The notes below the pieces were generated by a model, which was given only the letters and a program-made list of their open reading frames with translations, was not told the origin of the DNA and ran no database searches. Of a stretch of 64,000 bases of DNA, positions 1 to 7,589 are shown one piece after another. The stretch is from positions 1,888,210 through 1,952,209 of the forward strand of contig NZ_CP018258.1 of NCBI RefSeq assembly GCF_001953175.1, given 5' to 3'. The position numbers and the translations under genes are program-made. Within the stretch, counting starts at the first letter, position 1. Each line of letters begins with the position of its first letter. Source of the stretch: Dehalogenimonas formicexedens. GTDB lineage: Bacteria > Chloroflexota > Dehalococcoidia > Dehalococcoidales > Dehalococcoidaceae.

Positions 1-486
1 AAGGACCACGTTTGGAGCTACGACTTTGTTAAACGTAGGACAGAGAACGGCAAGGCTTTCAGGATACTGACCATTATCGATGAGTTCACTAGGGAGTGCC
101 CGGCGCTGCTGGTGGCCCGCAGTATCCCTTCTCATGATGTCATAGACCAGCTTTTCCAACTCTTTGTGCTCCGGGGAATACCTGAGTACATCCGCTCCGA
201 CAATGGAACCGAATTCACCGCCAGGCAGATACGCAAATGGCTGGCCAGGATTGGAGTTAAAACGCTATTCATCGAGCCAGGGAGCCCATGGGAAAACGGC
301 TACATTGAGTCCTTCAATGGCAAGCTCAGTGATGAACTCCTGGACCGGGAAATATTCAGTACGTTAACTGAGGCGAAGGTATTGATTGAGCAGTGGAGGA
401 GGGACTACAATCAGATCCGGCCCCACAGCTCACTCGGCTACCGTCCACCGGCGCCAGAGGCCAAGATAGCTGCAATAACTACTTAA
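1..486 (+). CDS. IS3-family transposase OrfB (5'-truncated by window edge)
   Basis: This is the C-terminal part of a DDE integrase-core transposase. The frame is open from base 1. Visible elements in order are WSYDFV with the first catalytic Asp, TIIDEFTRE, RSDNGTEF with the second Asp, and GYIESFNGKL with the catalytic Glu, followed by the usual tail NQIRPHSSLGYRPPAPEA. All three catalytic acids are present, so this part looks intact. The protein would act with OrfA as the OrfAB fusion to move the element. It ends 29 bases before the putative IS terminus, as is normal for this family. Confidence 0.93.
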   Translation, partial: KDHVWSYDFVKRRTENGKAFRILTIIDEFTRECPALLVARSIPSHDVIDQLFQLFVLRGIPEYIRSDNGTEFTARQIRKWLARIGVKTLFIEPGSPWENGYIESFNGKLSDELLDREIFSTLTEAKVLIEQWRRDYNQIRPHSSLGYRPPAPEAKIAAITT

Positions 487-515
487 GAAGTGGTATCGCT
501 ATCGGGGGCAGGTCA
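1..515 (+). mobile_element. Right end of an IS3-family (IS407-like) element
   Basis: The window opens inside an IS3-type transposase gene whose stop lies at 486. About 29 bases later (504-515) a GGGGGCAGGTCA motif occurs. Its complement, TGACCTGCCCCC, is the kind of terminal end seen in IS407-type elements, so I place the element boundary at 515. The left end, OrfA and the start of OrfB lie outside the window. The neighbouring minus-strand gene (479-1090) reads into this end, which suggests that the insertion truncated it. The exact boundary is an inference because only one end is visible. Confidence 0.7.
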
Positions 516-1090
516 AATTTAGCTACCGCTTTGGTCAACATTATTTTAAGATGTGAATTACTTACCTCTTGTATCGAATACGGTATCCCAACCTTGTCGG
601 CAAATTCGCTTATTATTTGTTCTTCAAACTTGATTCCTTTAAACCTAAGCGCAACCATTTTTGTCACGTTGGAATCAAGGACAACTCTCCCATTTTTTGT
701 GTTTAACCCAAAACCATCAATAACTTCCTTCCTCCATTTAGTCAAAAAGGGTTTACTCAACATCCATTCATTATTCCTTAAGCATTTTCGTAACAACGAA
801 GGGGGAAGTGACATTTCCCAACAATTCTTCCCTCCCAGCATAGATATCGAGTAATCACGGTATTTGTTCATGAGTTTCTCAAGATCAGGATGGCAAGATC
901 CGTAAATAATAATAGTTGATTCATTTGCTATTACTGACTTGTCAATCTGTGTTCTTAACGTTTGACTACCAACTGGAAAAAGGCAACAGGGTAACACCGG
1001 ATATATAGAATAGGCGTTATCAGGTAACGTTTTTGTTACCAATCTTACTTGGTCAAGCATCGAAGCGCAGGTTAAAAGGCCGATTCTCAT
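479..1090 (-). CDS. DUF1638-like protein, C-terminus altered by IS insertion
   Basis: This 203-residue protein resembles the DUF1638 family: it has a Cys near the N-terminus (LLTCASML), an IIIYGSCHPD segment and a Cys in LGGKNCWEM, where the family usually has YGLCG and a Cys-rich binding region. DUF1638 proteins often accompany corrinoid and methyltransferase genes, but their biochemical role is unknown. Its start overlaps the stop of the upstream gene by four bases (ATGA), so the pair is translationally coupled. About the last eleven codons (after KF) lie within the IS end at 479-515, so the native C-terminus has been replaced. The family call is moderate and rests on motif layout only. Confidence 0.55.
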   Translation of the reverse strand: MRIGLLTCASMLDQVRLVTKTLPDNAYSIYPVLPCCLFPVGSQTLRTQIDKSVIANESTIIIYGSCHPDLEKLMNKYRDYSISMLGGKNCWEMSLPPSLLRKCLRNNEWMLSKPFLTKWRKEVIDGFGLNTKNGRVVLDSNVTKMVALRFKGIKFEEQIISEFADKVGIPYSIQEVSNSHLKIMLTKAVAKFDLPPIAIPLLK

Positions 1091-1671
1091 TCCATTTTCT
1101 CCAGCAACGAATCTTTAAGTATAGTAGGAAGGGCCAATATGCTGGGAGGGAAATTGCATGATGATAGGTAATTATCCATTAACTCCGGTTTTAGAATAAA
1201 TATATTCCCCCCCAAGAGAACACGTATATCCTTACCACGTAACAATTTAAGAAATCTGTCTAATAGAATAATGTGGTTATATTGTGGCAAGGTGACTACG
1301 ATGAACCTACCGTTTATGAATTCGGTTTTTTGTCTTTCAGGGTTTAGTATTGACGTGGGTCGAGCTCGAAACCCTGATAATGTCAACAGTAGATAAATTA
1401 GTTCAACGGATTTAGGTATGAACTCAGAAAAATAACAGATTGGGATAACTGTTTCAGATAAATGGTGAGACGCGATAAGCGATAATCCATGATTAACAAA
1501 TTTCAATGCGGCATTTAATTCCGCCGCATTCACATTTCCTGCTTCCCATTGAGTGGTTAAGTCGCAAACAGTGGCGAGCAGTTCCTCACTCGAATATATT
1601 CTTTCAGCATTGAAGTCTTTTTCAAGAAGGTCGTTATAGAACTGTATACGGTTAACGCTGGTCGCTGGCAT
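1087..1671 (-). CDS. Degenerate cobalamin-binding-like protein
   Basis: The 194 residues have the layout of a B12-binding module. A helical cap includes TTQWEAGNVNAAELNAAL (about residues 40-58). A Rossmann-like half follows with EFIPKSVELIYLLLTLSGF, then alternating strands and helices. In true B12-binding domains the second part carries DxHxxG with the cobalt-ligating His, and no such motif is seen here. The gene is coupled to the following DUF1638-like gene by an ATGA overlap and lies about 130 bases after the dehalogenase-like gene at 1801-3144. A corrinoid-related accessory role is plausible but unproven. An unrelated alpha/beta fold remains possible. Confidence 0.4.
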   Translation of the reverse strand: MPATSVNRIQFYNDLLEKDFNAERIYSSEELLATVCDLTTQWEAGNVNAAELNAALKFVNHGLSLIASHHLSETVIPICYFSEFIPKSVELIYLLLTLSGFRARPTSILNPERQKTEFINGRFIVVTLPQYNHIILLDRFLKLLRGKDIRVLLGGNIFILKPELMDNYLSSCNFPPSILALPTILKDSLLEKME

Positions 1672-1800
1672 GTAAGAATTCCTTTTATTAACCAGGAAGT
1701 ATTATAGCATGCCTCATGGTAACAAAATGGTAAAAATAGGTAACGGTATGGTTGGTTTGATCGGGAAAGTTTTATTCGTTTGAAACCAGTTTTCTCTGTC

Positions 1801-3144
1801 CTAAAATGATCGAGGAATATTGAGGAGGCTTGAGCAAAATGGGCATGTGGCCAAACATAAATTGCATTCACTCGATTGTTCGAGGCTGTGTTTCTTACAC
1901 AAATGCGTCTTATTAAAAAACAATTTTTTACCTGGCACTGTATATTCGTTTGACATCCCCTCGAACGTAGGCGGTTCCCAACTCGCTTCAGAATGGTTCG
2001 AAATCGCGCCGCTCGGACATACGGTTGCACATTTAAAGCATGTATGGCAATAGCGAAACACCCCGGAATCTATTGGACCGGTGGGAGCTAACGGGAGATC
2101 TGTGATCATACTGAAATAACTCGAATTGTTCTGAGGCTTTGGACAAAAACAATAATTGTTATTCCTTGTGACCTCGGCTAGTCCTGACAATATCGCGGCG
2201 GCAGCGGCAGGCAACAGCCCCTGTGTATCATCCATGTACCCCATGCCTTGGTATCCGATAGCTCTCAGGAAATCCTGAAGACACGTTTGTACAGCTGTAT
2301 GCGTCCTATAACTGTTATCGTAATAACGCGGTCCCCAGATCGAAGAATTTTCGTGAGTCGAACGAATCGGAGGCATCATGATACTGACAATCCAAAGTTT
2401 TTTCTTTGGTATGACATATCGGTTTGCCGACTCGTATGCCCGGGTAACATCCTCGAATACGATGGGTTTTATAATATCATTTGGTGGCGGCCAATCATGC
2501 GTGAAATCATTTGTTGTAGCTTTTGTCTTCCCATATTTTGCAGGAGGATTATTGTTTCCTCTCGGATAGGTAAAAAGCAATTTACGCTCGAGGCTGTTAA
2601 GCTCCATGGTCCCTATTGTGTATGCGCCAAAGTACCGAGCAGCAGCAGTTAGAATTCCAAGGTTTTCTTCCGGTGTACCTTGCCAAGTTATAGGTTCCCT
2701 GTAAGCGGAAGATGTTTCTGCATGTTCACGCCCCAAAAACGTCTTCGCAAAATACGGTTTGATCCTACTACCTTCGATTAAGGCTTGACGGAAAAGTGTT
2801 AGTCGAGAGTGGCGTATTTCGGATAGTAAAGCCCTGTGTCCCGAGTTGATTGAATCGTAAACTGCTTGGATTCCGCCAATATATTTAGCGAGACTATGGA
2901 TCGTGTGCAAAGACTCTCGTCCGTCAAAACGGTGAATATTTTCCCAATTAATTTCACAAGTGGGGTGGTTGATTTCGAGAGGTGAAACCCACCAAGGTCG
3001 TTGATTTTTGGCTAATTGGGATGCCAGCACCTCGTCAAGGTCATGGAAAGTGTCACTAGCAATTGACTGTTGAAAAACATGTGAAGGGAGATCAAAGTGG
3101 GTTGTGAAGGCTTTTTCTGTGTGGGTAACATGATATTTGGTCAT
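1801..3144 (-). CDS. Reductive dehalogenase homologue lacking Tat signal and C-terminal tail
   Basis: This is a 447-residue RdhA homologue. Two 4Fe-4S motifs are intact: C366, C369, C372, C376 followed by P, and C416, C427, C430, C434. It aligns from its first residue with the RdhA at 4176-5759 (MTKYH against MSKFH, then FHDLDE, WWV and the RFDG/RYDG segment). However, the twin-arginine stretch TRRDFMK is replaced by TEKAFTT and the hydrophobic Ala/Gly core is gone. It also ends about 60 residues earlier, just after the second Fe-S motif. The product should stay in the cytoplasm, unlike respiratory RdhAs. It follows the Crp/Fnr gene by 16 bases and is probably co-transcribed with it. Retention of all eight Cys suggests selection for cofactor binding. 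A catabolic or sensory role is possible, as is early decay. Confidence 0.85.
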   Translation of the reverse strand: MTKYHVTHTEKAFTTHFDLPSHVFQQSIASDTFHDLDEVLASQLAKNQRPWWVSPLEINHPTCEINWENIHRFDGRESLHTIHSLAKYIGGIQAVYDSINSGHRALLSEIRHSRLTLFRQALIEGSRIKPYFAKTFLGREHAETSSAYREPITWQGTPEENLGILTAAARYFGAYTIGTMELNSLERKLLFTYPRGNNNPPAKYGKTKATTNDFTHDWPPPNDIIKPIVFEDVTRAYESANRYVIPKKKLWIVSIMMPPIRSTHENSSIWGPRYYDNSYRTHTAVQTCLQDFLRAIGYQGMGYMDDTQGLLPAAAAAILSGLAEVTRNNNYCFCPKPQNNSSYFSMITDLPLAPTGPIDSGVFRYCHTCFKCATVCPSGAISNHSEASWEPPTFEGMSNEYTVPGKKLFFNKTHLCKKHSLEQSSECNLCLATCPFCSSLLNIPRSF

Positions 3145-3160
3145 AAAACCACTGCATAAG

Positions 3161-3898
3161 TTAAGACTGAGATAGGCATTGGCAATTTAGATTCGGGACT
3201 AGTTCTTCAACTTCATTTCTGGGGTGCAATTCCATCTCTTTTAGGAACCAATTGCTTATGATAAATTTATGTTCCAAATCGTCCTTAACTATGCCAGCCT
3301 TTTTAAGATTTTTCAGGACGTTAGTTACCATTACTCTGGATGTCCCAGTCAGCGCTCCCAATTCATCGTGAGTCATTCTAAAAGCCAATCTTCGGCCATC
3401 CTTTGTTACTTCACCGTGTTCTTGAGCCAGACGGCCAAGCATCCGAGCTAATCTCGTCTGAGTATCACAAATTGCCATGTCAGCCAGCCGCTCATTCATC
3501 GTTCCCAAACGTTCGCTTAAAATTCGGATTGTTTTGATCGCTATTGACGAATTCTGAGCGATAAGTGATTCGAAATCTGTCTTATAACAGGCGCAAAGGC
3601 GGGATCTTTCCATAGCCTGAGCTGAAAGGGCATGAACACTATCGTTGAATAGGACTTCCTCACCGAAAAGATCGTGTGATGTCAGATAGCCCAAGACAAT
3701 TTCTTTGCCCTCATCGGACGTCTTGAAAAGCTTAATTTTGCCCTCGAAAACCATGAACACCGCTGTCGAAGGCTCCCCCTGCATGAACAGGTATTCACCT
3801 TTACCATACATCGGTCGGCGAAACAAAGTCCGAACATATTCTTTCTCTGAAGCATTTAGCGATTCGAACAACCAAAAGTCAGACATACAACCTATCAT
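3161..3898 (-). CDS. Crp/Fnr-family transcriptional regulator
   Basis: The 245-residue protein has an N-terminal cyclic-nucleotide-binding-type beta-barrel (about 10-125, with GEYLFMQGEPSTAVFMVFEGKIKLF and LFGEEVLF). A long dimerisation helix and a C-terminal winged HTH follow (about 150-225, MTHDELGALTGTSRVMVTNVLKNLKKAGIV). There is no N-terminal Cys cluster of the FNR Fe-S type, but Cys residues occur at 4, about 100 and near the C-terminus. In Desulfitobacterium, CprK of this family senses halogenated phenols and activates dehalogenase genes. The position here, divergent from rdhA and leading an rdhA-like gene, suggests a comparable role by inference. The start is supported by a GAGGGTGGG purine-rich stretch upstream. 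Confidence 0.88.
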   Translation of the reverse strand: MIGCMSDFWLFESLNASEKEYVRTLFRRPMYGKGEYLFMQGEPSTAVFMVFEGKIKLFKTSDEGKEIVLGYLTSHDLFGEEVLFNDSVHALSAQAMERSRLCACYKTDFESLIAQNSSIAIKTIRILSERLGTMNERLADMAICDTQTRLARMLGRLAQEHGEVTKDGRRLAFRMTHDELGALTGTSRVMVTNVLKNLKKAGIVKDDLEHKFIISNWFLKEMELHPRNEVEELVPNLNCQCLSQS

Positions 3899-3990
3899 TT
3901 CAATCCCACCCTCTTAACACTAGTAACAAAAATGCCTCTGCGCAGAAAAATCCCTATATCAAAATTATATCACTAGCCTAAGAGACGTGG

Positions 3991-4142
3991 TGTAATCCGT
4001 AATACATAATTTTGGGACAAATTTGTTTGAGGGAGATGAGATAAGTGTAAAAAGGGTCGGGTCGTTCCTAGCCACCCAGGATGTCATCCAGAATACAACT
4101 TCATTGTATTTATATTTACTGCCAAAGAAACGTGTTTGTATT
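3991..4142 (+). promoter_or_regulatory. Candidate operators upstream of rdhA
   Basis: The 277-base gap between the Crp/Fnr gene and rdhA contains three related boxes. At 3991-4006 there is TGTAAT-N4-AATACA, a 16-base dyad with one mismatch and the size of a Crp/Fnr site. At 4092-4110 there is a perfect 7-base inverted repeat, AATACAA-N5-TTGTATT. At 4136-4142 TTGTATT occurs again, exactly 32 bases (about three helical turns) after the previous copy. The boxes share the AATACA/TGTATT half-site. The adjacent Crp/Fnr protein is the obvious candidate ligand. The rdhA start has an AGGAGA ribosome-binding site at 4165-4170. Confidence 0.5.
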
Positions 4143-4175
4143 AGCTTATGGTAAATAAGTTAAAAGGAGAATGAT

Positions 4176-5759
4176 GTGAGCAAGTTCCATAGCACCGTGA
4201 CCCGTCGTGATTTCATGAAGGCGATTGGCTTGGCTGGAGCCGGGGTTGGAGCCGCCGCACTGGCAAACCCAGTATTTCATGACTTGGATGAGCTGGGTGG
4301 AGCAACTGGAATTGGTAAAGCTAAACGCGCCTGGTGGGTAAAAGAGCGCGAGGCATTGGATTCAACTACTCCGGTGGATTGGGATATCTATAAAAGATAC
4401 GATGGTGCGCTCAATACTGTACCGTTCCTTGGGAACATGGCTCCGGACGAAGCCAAGAAACTTACTGATGAAACGGGGATGATCGGTTTACTCGAAACTC
4501 TTCAACACGATTTAGGGAACACTGCAGCGATGATCAAGTTTCCCAAGTGGCAACCAGGTTCACAACACATTGAAGCTATGTTAAATAAGAAACCTGGTTA
4601 CAGCGTCAGGGAATTTGCGTTTGGGCATGGTATGGTGACCTGGCCTTCAAAATTGTTGGAACCTCATGCAATGTTCATGGGGGATAGCCGGATTATGAGC
4701 CGTATTTGGAGCCCACAAGAATTAGGTGTTCCTCCTTGGAGTGGTACCCCTGAAGAAAACAGTGCTCTTCTCCGAACGGTTATCAGGACATTGGGAGGAT
4801 CTACCATCGGTTTTGTACCTCTAAATGAGAAAACAAGGAGGTTTATCAACACTAGACCAATTGGAGATCCCGGAATGCGAATTGAATTTGAAGATGTGGA
4901 TGCGCCGTACCTTAAGTATTCTGGTAAAGACAATTCAGAATCAAAATTTGTTATACCAAACAAATTCACGACTGCAGTGACTTTTAGTTGGCAAATGTCC
5001 AAAGCCATTATGAATGTTCCTGGTATGCATACAGCACAGCAATCTGGAGGTACTTGTATTCAAATAGATGTCCCTCGACATACTTTACTGCAATTTTTTA
5101 AGGCCTTGGGTTGGCACGCAGCTTCGACCGATGCAATAGGTAATCATCTGTTTCCTCCTTTTGGGGTTATGGGGGGGTTAGGCGAGATGGGGCGCATGAC
5201 CATGGTTATAACTCCGGAAAGAGGACCCCAAATACGAGCCACAAGTTGTGTGTTCACTGATCTCCCACTCGCTTATGATAATCCGATTGAATTTGGGGCT
5301 CGTCGCTTTTGCTTTACCTGTAAAAAATGCGCTGATGTCTGTCCAATGGGAGCAATAAGTACAGAAAAAGAGCCATCATGGGACATCACCAAGAAATATG
5401 ATAATTATGTTCAACCCGAGACATTCAACAATGCTGGATTAAATGCCTGGTATCTGGATCACAATAAATGCTATCAAGGCTGGAGAAAATCCCTTTCGGG
5501 GTATTGCGGACTTTGCCAGCCCAACTGCACTTTTTCGAAATTTGATCAAGCAGGAATTCACCAGGTCATCATGGGGACTGCATCAACTACTCCAGTTTTC
5601 AACGGGTTCTTTAGGAAAATGGACGATTTCTTCGGTTATGGGTCCAAAGCCAAAGGTTGGGGAGAAACAACGCAAGAAGAAATTGATGCGTTAATGTATT
5701 CTGGAGAAAACCTCAGTGAATGGGGATATGACGGAACCTACGGGCGCCATAGGTTATAA
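4176..5759 (+). CDS. rdhA: Reductive dehalogenase catalytic subunit RdhA
   Basis: This full-length 527-residue corrinoid and iron-sulfur enzyme removes halogens from organohalides at the outer face of the membrane as terminal respiratory reductase. A twin-arginine signal (TRRDFMK, then a Gly/Ala-rich core LAGAGVGAAALA) occupies residues 8-30. The central part matches the RdhA cobamide/substrate domain. Two 4Fe-4S motifs follow: C379, C382, C385, C389 then P, and C432, C444, C447, C451, the last followed by T instead of the usual P. The GTG start at 4176 is chosen over ATG at 4171/4174, because both upstream ATGs run straight into TGA. No rdhB membrane-anchor gene follows: a strong terminator begins 20 bases after the stop. 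The substrate cannot be told from sequence alone. Confidence 0.95.
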   Translation: MSKFHSTVTRRDFMKAIGLAGAGVGAAALANPVFHDLDELGGATGIGKAKRAWWVKEREALDSTTPVDWDIYKRYDGALNTVPFLGNMAPDEAKKLTDETGMIGLLETLQHDLGNTAAMIKFPKWQPGSQHIEAMLNKKPGYSVREFAFGHGMVTWPSKLLEPHAMFMGDSRIMSRIWSPQELGVPPWSGTPEENSALLRTVIRTLGGSTIGFVPLNEKTRRFINTRPIGDPGMRIEFEDVDAPYLKYSGKDNSESKFVIPNKFTTAVTFSWQMSKAIMNVPGMHTAQQSGGTCIQIDVPRHTLLQFFKALGWHAASTDAIGNHLFPPFGVMGGLGEMGRMTMVITPERGPQIRATSCVFTDLPLAYDNPIEFGARRFCFTCKKCADVCPMGAISTEKEPSWDITKKYDNYVQPETFNNAGLNAWYLDHNKCYQGWRKSLSGYCGLCQPNCTFSKFDQAGIHQVIMGTASTTPVFNGFFRKMDDFFGYGSKAKGWGETTQEEIDALMYSGENLSEWGYDGTYGRHRL

Positions 5760-5779
5760 GGAGATTAGATAAGATGGTG

Positions 5780-5817
5780 CGGGGACGATTTTCAGAAATC
5801 GTCCCCGTCTTTCTTTA
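5780..5817 (+). terminator. Rho-independent terminator after rdhA
   Basis: A perfect 12-base-pair stem (CGGGGACGATTT with its complement, loop TCAG) is followed by a T-rich tail TCTTTCTTTATAT. It closes a single-gene rdhA transcript. The remaining 220 bases up to 6040 show no convincing gene, and no small hydrophobic RdhB-like frame was found there on either strand. Confidence 0.88.
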
Positions 5818-6040
5818 TATAATAGGTCGGTCGCGGAGATAGAAGACGCGGCTCTTTTTCTGCCTAGGTAACAACTTCATCTATGCCTTGGGTATCGGAC
5901 GGAGTTAGGTCTGTCGTCGGTGATGAAGTAGGGAAGCACCACATGGGGATGTTGGGATCGGGCAGGGCAGCGTAATTAGTAACCCGCCGAGAAGGGATCA
6001 AATATAAGGGCCGGTATTCTCCAACCAGACTTTCATTACC

Positions 6041-7546
6041 TTACCTCACCTCTCCACCGCGTGTAATACCCTTGGCTTCATCGAGCTTTTTGTTTTCCTT
6101 ACCTACCCAACCCATCCTTTTAAACAGTTTGAACATCCATGAATCGGAACTGTTGGTTTGGTCCATCATAATGTCGATGTAATACTTTCCCAGGTCCCAG
6201 ACCGAACGGAAGAATTCACCTGGACGTTTGACCGCGGTCAGGAAGAACGCCGGGTTATGTCGCATCATGAAGCGCACTCGCCTCGTGGCATAGCTGCGGC
6301 GAAAGCTGGCCATGGCATCATCCATAGCTTTTTGAGGTACAGAAGACAGGTTCATCTCGTTAGCACACCGGAGAGGGAAATCGGCCCATTCTATTAAGGT
6401 CTTGGGTTGAGCCAGGAGTCCGTGCTCGACACAATAATCGAAAAGCTTAGTACCGGGGTAGGGTACGAATTTCATGTAGAGATAGGGCGGATCGTCAAGT
6501 CGCTTCAACAGGTCCAGGCTTTCCCTGAAATCGGCGAGAGTCTCGTTGGGGTACCCGTAGTACATGAAGATGGTCGGGATGATGCGGTGTTTGACTAAAA
6601 ACCAGAATGTGGATTCCATTTCGGCCACAGTGCCCTTGTCCAGAAAGGTCAGCATTCGTTGGCTGCCGGTTTCAACCTCGAGCAGCACCGAGGTACAACC
6701 GCTCTTAGCCATGAGCTTAACCGTCTCTTCGTCAATGCCACCTGAGACTGGAGCGTTCCAGGTCAATTTCCATTTCTTGGCGATGACAAGATTACAGAAC
6801 TCCTTGAGCCGCTCGCGGTTGATGACGAACCGCTCCCCAGAAAAATAGATGTGCTGGGTTCCAAACTCCTCATGCAGCTTCTCCATCTGCGACACGATGC
6901 GCCTGGCGGAAAGATCACACATCTGGCCGCCCCAGAAATTTGCATCGGAGCAAAAAGTGCATTTATAAGGGCAGCCCCGGGAGGTATTCAGAGTGACGTC
7001 AGAATATTTGTTGACATCTATCAGATGCCAGGCCGGATCCGGCAGGCTGTCGAGATCGGGCATGAAAGATCTGACTTCATTGATTACCGCTTTGCCTTGA
7101 GGGTCCTTGTAGGCCAACCCTTTAATCGATGAAATCTCAATATCACCATTCTGTAAGTAGTCGGTGAGTTCGGCGATAGTGAATTCACCCGCCCCTATCA
7201 CGGCATAATCGACGCAGGGCTCGGCAAGAACATCAGCCGGATAGGCACTGGCGTGCCTGAATCCCCAGGTGATCTTAACTCCAGGCAGCAGTTTTTTATA
7301 TTCCGCTGACTGAGACAGGGCGCTGGCGATATTCGGGCCCGTAGCCACGCCAAACCCGATAAGCGCGGGGGCAAATTCGATAAAGTCTGCCGGCTGACTT
7401 TTCTTATCCAGGTTGCAATCGATTATTTTGACTTCATGTCCGCAGCTTTCCAGCATGCCGCCGATAGACAGCATCTCATCCGGAAATTTGGTGTAACCCG
7501 GCATATTGCCGTACGCCCTGGATGGGATAACGAGTAATATTCTCAT
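6041..7546 (-). CDS. B12-binding-domain radical SAM protein
   Basis: The 501-residue protein has a cobalamin-binding-type N-terminal domain (about 1-135, with FGVATG and WGFRHASAYPADVL in the position of the family's GGxHxTxxP). A radical SAM core follows, with C192xxxC196xxC199 (GCPYKCTFCSD). The C-terminal part includes GYPNETLADF and the YMKFVPYPGT segment seen in class B and related enzymes. Such enzymes use SAM, and often methylcobalamin, for difficult methylations or rearrangements. The target here is unknown. The gene precedes ribBA's end by about 40 bases in the opposite reading order, so the two may share a transcript. The proximity to rdhA may be coincidental. Confidence 0.88.
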   Translation of the reverse strand: MRILLVIPSRAYGNMPGYTKFPDEMLSIGGMLESCGHEVKIIDCNLDKKSQPADFIEFAPALIGFGVATGPNIASALSQSAEYKKLLPGVKITWGFRHASAYPADVLAEPCVDYAVIGAGEFTIAELTDYLQNGDIEISSIKGLAYKDPQGKAVINEVRSFMPDLDSLPDPAWHLIDVNKYSDVTLNTSRGCPYKCTFCSDANFWGGQMCDLSARRIVSQMEKLHEEFGTQHIYFSGERFVINRERLKEFCNLVIAKKWKLTWNAPVSGGIDEETVKLMAKSGCTSVLLEVETGSQRMLTFLDKGTVAEMESTFWFLVKHRIIPTIFMYYGYPNETLADFRESLDLLKRLDDPPYLYMKFVPYPGTKLFDYCVEHGLLAQPKTLIEWADFPLRCANEMNLSSVPQKAMDDAMASFRRSYATRRVRFMMRHNPAFFLTAVKRPGEFFRSVWDLGKYYIDIMMDQTNSSDSWMFKLFKRMGWVGKENKKLDEAKGITRGGEVR

Positions 7547-7589
7547 GAATCCCTTGTTGCTTTACGAAGGACCGATCAAGCTTATCGAC

